A stretch of DNA of 64,000 nt, taken from positions 2,294,001 to 2,358,000 of the forward strand of contig BQOK01000001.1 in NCBI GenBank assembly GCA_022835495.1, written 5' to 3'. Below are positions 33,322-41,833 of this stretch, one piece after another. How positions within the stretch are numbered: position 1 is the stretch's first letter; each line of letters opens with the position of its first letter. Origin of the DNA: Oscillospiraceae bacterium. GTDB lineage: Bacteria; Bacillota; Clostridia; Oscillospirales; Ruminococcaceae. The notes beneath the pieces are model-generated. The model did not search any database. It was not told the DNA's origin and worked only from the letters and a program-made list of their open reading frames with translations. Both the position numbers and the translations under genes were made by a program.

Positions 33322-33975
33322 TCAAAAATTCAAATAGTTCTGCCAAACCTGCAGGATCTTTTTGGAGTCCTCGATCAGCAGCTGTTTGGCCGTCTCAATG
33401 TCCCGTTCCCGGCAGGCCTCGATCAACCGCTCGTGCGTGTCCCGCTTGCTCCAGATCGATTCGTCCGAGATCTGCAAAAAATACTGGGTGGACGCCCGGG
33501 CGCAGATCCGGAACGTATCCGCCAAAAGGCGGCACATGTACGCATTCCCGGAAAACGACGCCAGCAAAAGATGAAACTCCATGTTATCGCTCCACTGTTT
33601 GCTGGCCTGGGTTTTAAGCGGGTCCTGCGAGCCGATCCTGTCGTTGTATTCCTGCAATTTTTGAATCTTGTCGTCGTTCAGGTGCGCAAAGCTCCGCTCC
33701 AGCATATATACCTCAAGCATCTGCCGCGTTTCCTGCACCTGCAGCAGCTCGTCCGGCATAATGCGCACCACCTGGTACCCCGTGCGGGGAATGCTCTGCA
33801 GCACCTGTTCGTCGCAAAGGGATACCAGCGCCTCCCGTACCGGCGATTTGCTCACCTGATAGCGCTGGATCAGCATGTTCTCGGTGATCACCTGGCCGTT
33901 CACAAAAACGCCGTTCACCACATCCTCGTAAACCCTCTCGTAGACCTGTTCCGTCAGGGTATTCTTGCTTGGCAT
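33322..33975 (-). CDS. GntR family regulator (FCD type)
   Basis: A 217-residue regulator with a winged helix (about 5-70: LTEQVYERVYEDVVNGVFVN then YQVSKSPVREALVSLCDE) and an all-helical FCD ligand domain (about 80-210) containing FHLLLASFSGNAYMCRL and DTHERLIEACRERD with metal-binding His residues. ATG 33975 (MPSKNTL) has GGGTGAGGG upstream; ATG 34020 is possible. It heads the ABC/UroD/AKR operon and its promoter carries a perfect inverted repeat, so it very likely represses itself and the operon until a metabolite binds. Confidence 0.9.
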   Translation of the reverse strand: MPSKNTLTEQVYERVYEDVVNGVFVNGQVITENMLIQRYQVSKSPVREALVSLCDEQVLQSIPRTGYQVVRIMPDELLQVQETRQMLEVYMLERSFAHLNDDKIQKLQEYNDRIGSQDPLKTQASKQWSDNMEFHLLLASFSGNAYMCRLLADTFRICARASTQYFLQISDESIWSKRDTHERLIEACRERDIETAKQLLIEDSKKILQVWQNYLNF

Positions 33976-34083
33976 TGCCCTCACCCTGCCCGCTGTGCGG
34001 GCAGCCCTTCCTTTTTTCATCTCGCCGGCTGGCCTCGGCAAACGCGCGGGTGTCCCGCCCTTGTCCGCCTGTCGCCGCATCTT

Positions 34084-34104
34084 GATATTATCCGTAATAA
34101 TATC
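34084..34104. promoter_or_regulatory. Candidate GntR operator
   Basis: GATATTAT (34084-34091), CCGTA, ATAATATC (34097-34104): a perfect 8+8 inverted repeat just downstream of the -10 box, with a further GATATTA half-site at 34108-34114. Confidence 0.6.
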
Positions 34105-34113
34105 AGTGATATT

Positions 34114-34142
34114 AGCATAGCGACTTTTTTCGACACTGTCAA
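34114..34142 (-). promoter_or_regulatory. Promoter of the GntR-ABC operon
   Basis: On the minus strand TTGACA (34142-34137), 17-bp spacer, TATGCT (34119-34114). Confidence 0.8.
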
Positions 34143-34337
34143 TATATCAAACAGTATTTTCATTATTTGTTTTCTATTTTCATCTATTTCGCACAATTTC
34201 GTCCGGCTGTTTTTATCCATAATTTTCGGGCGGGCTATTTTTCAATCCCCAACTCCCCTGGGGCCGGTCCTGTAAAACCAGCGCTCCTGGCTCGGGCTGT
34301 TACGGCATTTTCGCCTTTAAAACTACAGGCAGGCAGT

Positions 34338-34390
34338 TAAAAAGGGGCGCTCGGCAGGCGGAAAACCGCCTGCCGAGCGTCCCTCTTTTT
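34338..34390. terminator. Terminator of the pst-phoU operon
   Basis: GGGGCGCTCGGCAGGCGG pairs with CCGCCTGCCGAGCGTCCC across an AAAA loop, with T runs on both strands. Confidence 0.88.
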
Positions 34391-34474
34391 AACCCGGGGT
34401 TCCCTGCCCCATTTTACAACCAGGCCAGGCAGGGCCATTTCCCCGGCCGTTCTTCCACCCGGCCGCGCCGCGTT

Positions 34475-35119
34475 TTAAAGCTGCAGTTCGCCCCGCACAA
34501 TGTAGGCGATCCAGCCTGCCAGATTGGTGGCGTGGTCGCTCATGCGTTCCAAATATTTTGCGATCAGCAGGTAATCGATGTACTGGGGAATGGCCGCGTT
34601 TTCCGCCGCCATGCGGTGGGCCAGCTCCTCCAGCACCTCCTCAAAATAGTCGTCCTGCACGTCGTCCTGCCGGGCCACCTGCTCGGCGGCGGCCACGTCC
34701 AGCTCCACATACGCCCATACCGTGCCGCTCACCATGCGCTGCATCTGAAAAAACATCTCGTCAAAATACGGGATGGGCGGCACCCGGGGCGCCTTTTCCA
34801 GGCGCAGCACATACTCGCAGATGTCGCTGCAATGGTCCGCAATGCGCTCCAGATCGGCGATCATGCGCATCACCGAGGCAATGCGCCGCCAGTCCCCTGC
34901 CACCGGCGCCTGTGTGACCACCAGGTCCAGGCACTCCTGCTCAATGCGGCGCTCCATCTCGTCAAAGGCGTCGTCGCCCTGTATGATCCGGCACGCCAGC
35001 GCGGGGTCCAGGGTCTCCAGGGCCGTTTGGGTGTGGCCGATGGCCTCTTCAATGGCGCGGCCCATGTCCAGCACGTGCTGGCGCAGCTGGGCCAGCGCCT
35101 GGGTATAATCCACTCTCAT
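34475..35119 (-). CDS. phoU: Phosphate signalling protein PhoU
   Basis: A 214-residue all-helical cytosolic protein made of two PhoU repeats of about 100 residues each, with the metal-binding blocks VMRMIADLERIADHCSDICE and YLERMSDHATNLAGWI. It links the Pst transporter to the phosphate-sensing kinase. It is the last gene of pstSCAB-phoU, 11 bp behind pstB, with GGAGCG before the ATG. Confidence 0.96.
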   Translation of the reverse strand: MRVDYTQALAQLRQHVLDMGRAIEEAIGHTQTALETLDPALACRIIQGDDAFDEMERRIEQECLDLVVTQAPVAGDWRRIASVMRMIADLERIADHCSDICEYVLRLEKAPRVPPIPYFDEMFFQMQRMVSGTVWAYVELDVAAAEQVARQDDVQDDYFEEVLEELAHRMAAENAAIPQYIDYLLIAKYLERMSDHATNLAGWIAYIVRGELQL

Positions 35120-35130
35120 CGCTCGCTCCT

Positions 35131-35892
35131 TTAGCCAAACCGGCCGGTGATATAGTCCTCGGTGCGCTTGTCCCGGGGGGTGGTGAACAACTCTTTGGTG
35201 GGGCCGTATTCCACCAGCTCACCCAGCAAAAAAAAGGCCGTGCGGTCTGAAATACGTCCCGCCTGCTGCATGTTGTGGGTCACAATAACCACAGTGTACT
35301 TCTCTTTCAGCTCGGCCATCAGGTCCTCAATGCGCAGGGTGCTGCCCGGGTCCAGCGCGCTGGTGGGTTCGTCCATCAGCAAAACGTCCGGCTGCACCGC
35401 CAGCGCCCGCGCAATGCACAGCCGCTGCTGCTGCCCGCCCGAAAGGCCCATGGCGCTTTTTTTCAGCCGGTCCTTCACCTCCTCCCACAGGGCGGCGCCC
35501 CGCAGGCTCTGCTCCACCAGCTCGTCCAGCTCAGCCTTGCCGTGGCTGCCGTGCAGCCGTGGCCCATAGGCCACGTTGTCGTAAATGCTCATGGGAAACG
35601 GGTTGGGCTTTTGAAACACCATGCCCACCCTGCGGCGCAGCTCGTTCACGTCCACGCTCTTTTCGTAAATGTCCTGCCCCTGCAGCAGCACCTGCCCGGT
35701 GATGCGCACCCCCGGGATCAGGTCGTTCATCCGGTCCAGCGTCTTTAAAAAGGTTGATTTTCCGCACCCCGAAGGGCCGATCAGGGCCGTGATCTCGTTT
35801 TTTTGGATCTGCATGTCAATGCCCTTCAGCGCCTCGGCCTCGCCGTAATAAAGGTGCAGCCCCTTTGATTGCAAAATGGGGGTTTCGCTCAT
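35131..35892 (-). CDS. pstB: Phosphate ABC transporter ATPase PstB
   Basis: A 253-residue ATPase: Walker [11 protein letters not shown], signature [16 protein letters not shown], Walker [14 protein letters not shown], and a switch His in [30 protein letters not shown] is specific to PstB. Its ATG overlaps the pstA stop (ATGA). Confidence 0.97.
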   Translation of the reverse strand: MSETPILQSKGLHLYYGEAEALKGIDMQIQKNEITALIGPSGCGKSTFLKTLDRMNDLIPGVRITGQVLLQGQDIYEKSVDVNELRRRVGMVFQKPNPFPMSIYDNVAYGPRLHGSHGKAELDELVEQSLRGAALWEEVKDRLKKSAMGLSGGQQQRLCIARALAVQPDVLLMDEPTSALDPGSTLRIEDLMAELKEKYTVVIVTHNMQQAGRISDRTAFFLLGELVEYGPTKELFTTPRDKRTEDYITGRFG

Positions 35893-36812
35893 TTTGCGCC
35901 CTCCTTGCTCTTCATTGTCCTGCGCACCAGCCGGGTGGCCGCGTTGAGCCCCAGCACCAGCAGCATCAGAATGGCGGCGATGGCGTAGCCCACCTCAAAT
36001 TCGCCCCGCTCGCTCACGTACATATACAGCGCCACCGAAAGGGTTCCGCCGCTGCGGCCAAAAGCTGCGAACACGTTCTGGGCCACCACGGTGCCCACGC
36101 CCGCGGTGAACAGCAGCGCCGCACTTTCGCCCACAATGCGCCCCACCGCCAAAATGCAGCCGGTCACAATCCCCTCCAAAGACGAGGGCAGCACAATGGT
36201 GCGGATCATGTACCACCGGGTCGCCCCCAGGCCCAGCGCGCCCTCCCGGTAGCTCCCGGGCACCGTTTTCAGGCTCTCCTGGGTGGTGCGGATGATGGTG
36301 GGCAGGATCATGATCACCAGCGTGCAGCCGCCCGCAAGCAGGCTGGTTTTCAGCTGCAGCATCTGGCAGAAAAACAGCATGCCCACCAGGCCGTATAAAA
36401 TCGACGGAATGCCGGCCAGCGCCTCGGTGGCAAACTCCACCACCGCGATCAGCCTGCGGCTGGCGGCATATTCGGTCAGATAGACCGCGGCCCCCACCCC
36501 CAGCGGCAGCGCCGCCAGCAGTGCAAAGCCCACGATGTAAAGGGTGTTCAGCAGGTTCGGCAGAATGCCGATCGTCCCCTTTAACGCGCTGGGCGCGGTG
36601 CTCAGCAGCTCCCAGGTGATGCCGGGCAGCCCCTTGAGGAAGATATAGCCGATCAGCCCCACCAGCAGCGCGCAGGTCAGGGCGGCTGCAAGGTACACCG
36701 CACCTTTCAGCAGCGCTCCCTTCAGCCTGCGCACCTGCGCGTGGGCCCCTCCCGCCGTTTTGCCGTGCGCCCTGTCCGCGGGCAGGGCGGCGCATGCCTC
36801 CAGCGTGCTCAT
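35889..36812 (-). CDS. pstA: Phosphate ABC transporter permease PstA
   Basis: A 307-residue permease with about six spans after a basic N-terminal tail of some 30 residues. The cytoplasmic loop [20 protein letters not shown] is the ATPase contact; [13 protein letters not shown] is typical of PstA. It overlaps pstC upstream and pstB downstream by 4 bp each. Confidence 0.96.
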   Translation of the reverse strand: MSTLEACAALPADRAHGKTAGGAHAQVRRLKGALLKGAVYLAAALTCALLVGLIGYIFLKGLPGITWELLSTAPSALKGTIGILPNLLNTLYIVGFALLAALPLGVGAAVYLTEYAASRRLIAVVEFATEALAGIPSILYGLVGMLFFCQMLQLKTSLLAGGCTLVIMILPTIIRTTQESLKTVPGSYREGALGLGATRWYMIRTIVLPSSLEGIVTGCILAVGRIVGESAALLFTAGVGTVVAQNVFAAFGRSGGTLSVALYMYVSERGEFEVGYAIAAILMLLVLGLNAATRLVRRTMKSKEGAK

Positions 36813-37675
36813 TCCTTGTTCCCCCTTTTCAGCACCCGGCCCAGCAGGCCGTTTACCAGCATGATAAAGATAAACAGCACCAGCGCAATGCTGAACAGCG
36901 CCTGCCGCTGCAGGCCCCCGGCGTAGCTCATCTCTTTGGCCACCGCGGTGGTCAAAAAGGTCACGCTTTTGAACAGCCCGGGCATGTTGGCCACATTGCC
37001 CGCCACCATCATCACGGCCATGGCCTCGCCAATGGCGCGGCCCACGCCCAGCACCACGCCGGCGCCGATGCCGCTTTTTGCGGCGGGCAGGCTCACCTTG
37101 AACACGGTTTCCATCCAGGTGGCCCCCAGCGCCAGGCTGGCCTGCTCATAATCGGGCGGCACGGCGTTCAGGGCCGTTTCGCTCACTGAGATAATGCCCG
37201 GCAGGATCATCACCGCCAGCACCAGAATGGCCGCCAGCAGGCAGGTGCCGTTTTTCAGCCGGAACACCTCCATCATCAGCGGCACCAGCACCATCATGCC
37301 CACCAGGCCGTACACCACGCTGGGAATGCCCGCCAGCAGTTCCACCGCCGGGCGCACCACGCCCGCCAGGCGCGGCCCCGCCACCTTGGAAAGGAACACC
37401 GCGGTGAGCACCCCCACCGGCACGCCGATGATCACCGCGCCCAGGGTTCCCCAAAAGCTGGTGAGGATAAAGGGCAGAATGCCGAATTTCGGCTCGGCGG
37501 CGGTGGACTTCCACTCCGCGCCCAGCAAAAATTCTTTCAGGCCGATCTCGCCGATGGCGGGCAGGCCGGCGGTCACAATATAAAGGGTAATCAGCGCCAC
37601 AAAGGCGATGGCCAGCATGCCGCAGCTAAAGAACACCGCGTGCATCACAGCTTCCGTGATATGCTTTGTTTTCAC
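36809..37675 (-). CDS. pstC: Phosphate ABC transporter permease PstC
   Basis: A 288-residue permease with six spans; PSVVYGLVGMMVLVPLM and YEQASLALGATWMETVFKVS are PstC hallmarks. I chose GTG 37675 behind GGAGGGGC; the frame continues upstream to 37732, but that stretch covers an intergenic hairpin. A terminator-like hairpin between pstS and pstC probably lowers expression of the membrane genes relative to the binding protein. Confidence 0.94.
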   Translation of the reverse strand: MKTKHITEAVMHAVFFSCGMLAIAFVALITLYIVTAGLPAIGEIGLKEFLLGAEWKSTAAEPKFGILPFILTSFWGTLGAVIIGVPVGVLTAVFLSKVAGPRLAGVVRPAVELLAGIPSVVYGLVGMMVLVPLMMEVFRLKNGTCLLAAILVLAVMILPGIISVSETALNAVPPDYEQASLALGATWMETVFKVSLPAAKSGIGAGVVLGVGRAIGEAMAVMMVAGNVANMPGLFKSVTFLTTAVAKEMSYAGGLQRQALFSIALVLFIFIMLVNGLLGRVLKRGNKE

Positions 37676-37706
37676 AGGGCAGCCCCTCCCGGTTTTAAAC
37701 TTGGGG

Positions 37707-37742
37707 AAAAGCCGCATGGCCACAAAGGTCATGCGGCTTTTT
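37707..37742 (-). terminator. Hairpin between pstS and pstC
   Basis: GCCGCATGGCC and GGTCATGCGGC form an 11-bp stem (one G-T pair) flanked by A and T runs. It may act as a partial terminator that sets the pstS:pstCAB ratio. Confidence 0.65.
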
Positions 37743-37764
37743 CATCTCATGCTTCTCCTGGCTC

Positions 37765-38646
37765 TCAGCGCAGGGGCACCGCACCCGCGTCGGCCACCAT
37801 CTGCTTTGCGTCCTCGCTCAGGGCAAAATCCACAAAGGCCTGGGCGGCGGGGCTCAGGGCCGCGCCCTCCTTGGTCACAAACACGAAGGGGCGCTGGATC
37901 TTGTAGGTACCGTCCTGCACGGTGGCCTCGCTGGCAGCCACGCCCTCCACGGTCACGGCCTTCACCTTTTCATCCACAGCAGACAGCGAAGCGTAGCCGA
38001 TCGCATTCGGGTTCGCGGCCACCGCGGCGATCACCGCGCCGGTGCTGGTGAGCTCCTGCTCGTACTTGCAGGCGTCCTTCACATCCACAATGCTCTCAAA
38101 GCCGTCGCGGGTGCCGCTGCCGGCCTCGCGGCCGATCAGCACCACCGGGGCGTCGGCGCCGCCCACGTCCTTCCAGTTGGTGATGGTCCCGTCGGCCAGG
38201 CCCTTGATCTGCTCCAGGCTCAGGTCGGCCACGCCGTTTTCGTTGTTCACCACAATGGCAATGCCGTCCAGCGCAAACACGGTCTCCTTCAGGCCGCCCG
38301 CCTTCTCCTCGTCCTTCAGCCCCCGGCTGGAAAGGCCGATGTCCAGGGTCCCCTCCAAGGCGCCGGTGATGCCCGCGCCGCTGCCGGTGGGGTCATAGGT
38401 CACGTCCACGCCGGTGTTGGCCTGCATAAAGGCTTCGCTCAGCGCGCCGATCACCTTTTCCACGCTGGTGGAGCCGCCGGTGGTCACACCGCCCTCCAGG
38501 GCGGCGTCAGGCGCCTGGGTGGGCGCGGCCACAGAGGCGGGCGCCTGGGTCGGGTCGGCAGCGGGCGTGCTGGATGTACCGCCGCCGCAGGCGGCGAAGC
38601 TGGCGGCCAGCGCCAGGGCTGCGGTAAGTGCAAGAATCTTTTTCAT
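37765..38646 (-). CDS. pstS: Phosphate-binding lipoprotein PstS
   Basis: A 293-residue exported lipoprotein: signal peptide with Cys 20 (SFAACGGG), an Ala/Pro/Thr-rich linker, then a phosphate-binding domain with GGSTSVEKVIGALSEAF, DIGLSSRGLKDEE, VLIGREAGSGTRDGFE and GYASLSAVDEKV. The Ser/Arg/Asp residues that coordinate phosphate are in these blocks. ATG 38646 is the natural start; it is the first gene of the operon. Confidence 0.96.
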   Translation of the reverse strand: MKKILALTAALALAASFAACGGGTSSTPAADPTQAPASVAAPTQAPDAALEGGVTTGGSTSVEKVIGALSEAFMQANTGVDVTYDPTGSGAGITGALEGTLDIGLSSRGLKDEEKAGGLKETVFALDGIAIVVNNENGVADLSLEQIKGLADGTITNWKDVGGADAPVVLIGREAGSGTRDGFESIVDVKDACKYEQELTSTGAVIAAVAANPNAIGYASLSAVDEKVKAVTVEGVAASEATVQDGTYKIQRPFVFVTKEGAALSPAAQAFVDFALSEDAKQMVADAGAVPLR

Positions 38647-38700
38647 GGTACTTTCTCCCCTTTTTGTCGTTCTGTTCATGTTCTTTCCTGGAACGCTTTC

Positions 38701-38759
38701 AGTATAGCTCCGCCTTTCGAAAATCCGCTATCACAAACCGGTTAAACCTGGGTAAAACC
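38701..38759 (-). promoter_or_regulatory. pstS promoter with candidate PhoP boxes
   Basis: A TATACT -10 (38706-38701) has no -35 at the proper distance. Instead TTTTAC, TTTAAC and TTGTGA repeats follow one another at about 11-bp intervals (38759-38731), the arrangement of PhoP/PhoB-activated promoters in Firmicutes. The match is approximate. Confidence 0.5.
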
Positions 38760-38828
38760 TGCCCCCGGGTTTGAAAAAGCAATTTTACAAAGCGCCCCAA
38801 CACGGCGGCGCGCCGCCCGCGCCGCGCA

Positions 38829-38873
38829 AAAACGCAAAAAGCGGCCCCCGCTTTTTTCCAAAGCGGGGGCCGC
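38829..38873 (-). terminator. Terminator of the TRAP operon
   Basis: GCGGCCCCCGCTTT pairs with AAAGCGGGGGCCGC, followed on the minus strand by T-rich sequence, 11 bp past the enolase-family stop. Confidence 0.85.
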
Positions 38874-38883
38874 GCCGGGCGTT

Positions 38884-39972
38884 TCAGGCCCGGTAAAGAT
38901 TTTGTTGTATGTAATCCTGGTCGAACCGGATCCCAAGGCCCGGCACATTTTGCAGGGTGAGCTGCCCGTCCCGCACCGCGGGCCCCTGGGCAAACGCCCC
39001 CGCCCACCAGTCCGGGATATGCTCCAAAAGCCCCCCGGTGGGGCTGGCGGCCATCACATGGGCGCTCACCTCCATCAGCACGTGGGCGGTCACCGGCACC
39101 CGGAAGGCCCCGGCCAGCGCGCACACCTGCACAAACTCGGTCACGCCGCCGCAGCGCATCAGGTCGGGGTTGATCATATCCGCCCCCCCCAGGCGCAGCA
39201 GTTCGAATAGCTCACGGGTGGTGAACAGGCACTCGCCCGAGCAGATGCGGATGTCGCTGGCGCGGGCCAGCTCGGCGTTGCCCTTGTAGTCCTGGCAGTG
39301 CAGCGGTTCTTCCAGGTAGGTGATCCCCAGCGCCTTCAGTTCCGGCACAAGCTGCCGGGCCAGCTTTACGCTCCAGCCCTGGTTCACGTCCACCATGATC
39401 TCAAACCCGTCGCCCACCGCCCTGCGCAGGGCCTCCAGGCGGCGAAGATCCTCGCGCGGGTCGGGAAAGCCCAGCTTGAGCTTATACCGGGTGTACCCCT
39501 GGCTCTTGAACCACAGCGCCTCCTCAATCATCTCCTGCTGCGGCACCAGCCACCCGCCGCTGCCATACACCGGCAGGGTGTCGGTCCTGGCGCCCAGCAG
39601 TTTATACAGCGGCTTGCCCGCCTCCTGGGCGATCAGGTCCCACAACGCGGTGTCCACCGCCGCGTAGGCAGACATGGCAAGCCCGGTCTGCCCGCAGCCG
39701 CCCATGGTGCCCTGGGCCTCGTTCCAGTAGCGGCGCACGTAGGCGGGGTCTTTCCCCCGCAGCGCCCGGCAATACCCCTCCACCAGCACCTTCATGGCCT
39801 CGGCCTGGTCCGGGTTAAAGGTGTACGCCATGCCCACGCCGGTGTACTCCTCGGTATCCAGCTCCAAAAACACATGCTCGATGTATTCCAGGCTGTACAC
39901 CGCATTGGGCAGTGGCCGGGCAAGCTTTTTCGAGATATGGTAAACGCGGAAATCCTTTACGATCAAATCCAT
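38884..39972 (-). CDS. Enolase-superfamily enzyme, mandelate racemase group
   Basis: A 362-residue enzyme. With ATG 39972 as residue 1, the whole mandelate racemase catalytic set appears at the classical numbers: Lys 164-x-Lys 166 (YKLKLGF), metal ligands Asp 195, Glu 221 and Glu 247, the Asp 270/His 297 dyad (NPDLMRCGG, TAHV) and Glu 317. Such enzymes abstract a proton next to a carboxylate, either racemising a hydroxyacid or dehydrating a sugar acid to a 2-keto-3-deoxy acid. It is the last gene of a TRAP transporter operon with a fumarylacetoacetase-family hydrolase, which favours acid-sugar catabolism. AAGGAG is only 3 nt from the ATG. Confidence 0.9.
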   Translation of the reverse strand: MDLIVKDFRVYHISKKLARPLPNAVYSLEYIEHVFLELDTEEYTGVGMAYTFNPDQAEAMKVLVEGYCRALRGKDPAYVRRYWNEAQGTMGGCGQTGLAMSAYAAVDTALWDLIAQEAGKPLYKLLGARTDTLPVYGSGGWLVPQQEMIEEALWFKSQGYTRYKLKLGFPDPREDLRRLEALRRAVGDGFEIMVDVNQGWSVKLARQLVPELKALGITYLEEPLHCQDYKGNAELARASDIRICSGECLFTTRELFELLRLGGADMINPDLMRCGGVTEFVQVCALAGAFRVPVTAHVLMEVSAHVMAASPTGGLLEHIPDWWAGAFAQGPAVRDGQLTLQNVPGLGIRFDQDYIQQNLYRA

Positions 39973-40009
39973 CCACTCCTTTTTATTTGGGTCCGGCGGC
40001 CGGGTCGGG

Positions 40010-41287
40010 TCAATGGCGCAGCAGCCGCACCAGCCCCATGCTGATGTCCGGCACATAGGTGATCAGGGCCAGCGCCGCCAGCGAGGCCACAAGATAGGGC
40101 ACCAGCGACCGTATGGTGGAGCCCAGCTTCGCCCCCGCCAGGTCCGAGCCCATGAACAGGCACAGCCCGAAGGGCGGCGTGACCATGCCCACCGCCAGGT
40201 TGCACACCAGGATCACGCCGAAGTGGATCAGGTCGATGCCGTAGCTGGCCGCAATGGGGGCCAGCAGCGGGGTCATAATGATAATGCAGGAGGAATTTTC
40301 CATAAACATGCCCAGCACCAGCAAAAGCAGGTTCACCAGCAGCAGGAACACGTATTTGTTGCCGGCCACGGTGCTGAAGAATTCGGCCAGCATCTGGGGC
40401 ACGTGCTGTTTGGTCAGCACCACCCCGAACACCGCCGCCACCGAGATGATCAGCAGGATCGACGCCGCCAGCAGCCCGGATTCCAAAAACACCTTTTTCA
40501 GCCGCTTCCAGCTCATCTCCCGGTAAACGAACATGCTCACCAGCACGCTGTAGATCACCGCCACCGTGGCCGCCTCGGTTGCGGTAAAAAAGCCGCTGTA
40601 AATGCCGCCCAGAATAATGACCGGGGTCAGCAGCGCCAGGATCGAATCCTTAAAGGCCGCCCAGATCTCCCTGCCGCTGTAGGCCCGGTCGCCGCCGTAA
40701 TGCTTTTTGCGGCTCACAATGGCCGCGATCACGATAAACGCCACCGCAAACAAAATGCCGGGCACAATGCCCCCCGTGAACCCGTCGCTGATCGAGGTGC
40801 CCGCCATAAAGCAGTACAGCACCATGGGCACGCTGGGCGGGATCATCACCCCAATGCAGGAGGCCGCGGCCACAGTGGCCGCAGAAAAGGGCGCGGAATA
40901 TTTCTTCTGCAGCATACCCGGGATCAAAATCGCTCCCACCGCCGCGCAGGTGGCCGCCGCCGAGCCGCAGATGGCCCCAAAGAACAGCGACACCACAATC
41001 GCCACAATGGCCAGTCCCCCGCTGAACCGCCCCACCAGGGTGGAGAAAAAGCGCACCAGCCGCTTGGAAATGCCCCCCTCGGCCATGATATTACCCGCCA
41101 GGATAAAGAACGGCAGCGCAAGGTAGGGGAACGAGTTGATGCCCGCGAACATGCGCTGGGCGATCCAGACCATGCTCATCGAGGGGTCGCTGGCAATGGC
41201 CGCCACACAGGCGGCCCCCAGCGAAAAGGCGATGGGCACCCCCGCGGCAAAGCACAGCAGCAGGCAGATGTAGATAAACGCGCTCAT
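40010..41287 (-). CDS. dctM: TRAP transporter large permease (DctM)
   Basis: A 425-residue, twelve-span protein that carries the ion-coupled transport path. Family blocks: AGINSFPYLALPFFILAGNIM, FGAICGSAAATCAAVGAILI and VGMVTPPFGLCLF near the C-terminus. ATG overlaps the dctQ stop by 4 bp; GGGGGAGG precedes it. Confidence 0.95.
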   Translation of the reverse strand: MSAFIYICLLLCFAAGVPIAFSLGAACVAAIASDPSMSMVWIAQRMFAGINSFPYLALPFFILAGNIMAEGGISKRLVRFFSTLVGRFSGGLAIVAIVVSLFFGAICGSAAATCAAVGAILIPGMLQKKYSAPFSAATVAAASCIGVMIPPSVPMVLYCFMAGTSISDGFTGGIVPGILFAVAFIVIAAIVSRKKHYGGDRAYSGREIWAAFKDSILALLTPVIILGGIYSGFFTATEAATVAVIYSVLVSMFVYREMSWKRLKKVFLESGLLAASILLIISVAAVFGVVLTKQHVPQMLAEFFSTVAGNKYVFLLLVNLLLLVLGMFMENSSCIIIMTPLLAPIAASYGIDLIHFGVILVCNLAVGMVTPPFGLCLFMGSDLAGAKLGSTIRSLVPYLVASLAALALITYVPDISMGLVRLLRH

Positions 41288-41766
41288 TCCTTTTCCTCCC
41301 CCTTCCAGCGTTCATAGGTGTTTGCCACCAGGTTTAGCAGCATCATGCCCAGCCCCAGCGGCATGGACAGGTAGAACCAGAACATCTTGATGCCCTTCAT
41401 GCTGGAAGCGTCGCTGTTGAACCCCAGGGGCAGGTACTTGCAGCAGCTGTACAGCGCAAAGCACAAAAACACGGCCGACACCAGGTTCACCGCTTCTTCC
41501 AGCGCGCGGGCGGCCTTGGGCGGCAGCAGGTCGTGCACCACGTCCACCTTGATCAGCGAGCCCCGCCGGCAGCACACCGCGGCGCCCAAAAAGCACAGGT
41601 AGATCATGGTGTAGCGGGCCGCCTCCTCCAAAAAGGCCACCGAGATGTGCAGCGACCGGGTCACGATCTGCAAAAACACCACCAGCGCCAGCAGGGTCAG
41701 CACCGCCACCACCAGGTTCTCAAAGACCTTGTTCAGGGCGTTTACCACCTTGATATATGTTTTCAT
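41284..41766 (-). CDS. dctQ: TRAP transporter small permease (DctQ)
   Basis: A 160-residue four-span protein (FENLVVAVLTLLALVVFLQI, the EEAARYTMIYLCFLGAAVCC block and an RGSLIKVDVV loop), the partner of DctM. GGAGAGG precedes the start. A hairpin with a T run lies between dctP and this gene. Confidence 0.92.
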   Translation of the reverse strand: MKTYIKVVNALNKVFENLVVAVLTLLALVVFLQIVTRSLHISVAFLEEAARYTMIYLCFLGAAVCCRRGSLIKVDVVHDLLPPKAARALEEAVNLVSAVFLCFALYSCCKYLPLGFNSDASSMKGIKMFWFYLSMPLGLGMMLLNLVANTYERWKGEEKE

Positions 41767-41786
41767 AGGCCTCTCCTTTCGGTTTT

Positions 41787-41824
41787 AAAAAGGGCGGGGA
41801 GCTTTTTCCTCCGGCTCCCCGCCC
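41787..41824 (-). terminator. Hairpin between dctP and dctQ
   Basis: GGGCGGGGAGC pairs with GCTCCCCGCCC across an 11-nt loop and is followed by TTTTT on the minus strand, like the hairpin behind pstS. Probably lets the binding protein be made in excess. Confidence 0.65.
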
Positions 41825-41833
41825 CCGGCCGCG

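Larger units (their letters stand above)
33976..34474. other. Intergenic region between GntR and phoU
   Basis: 499 bases without a gene. It contains the GntR leader and operator (34084-34115), the promoter (34114-34142), and the terminator of the pst operon (34338-34390). The 34143-34330 stretch is AT-rich and shows nothing I can name. Confidence 0.6.
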
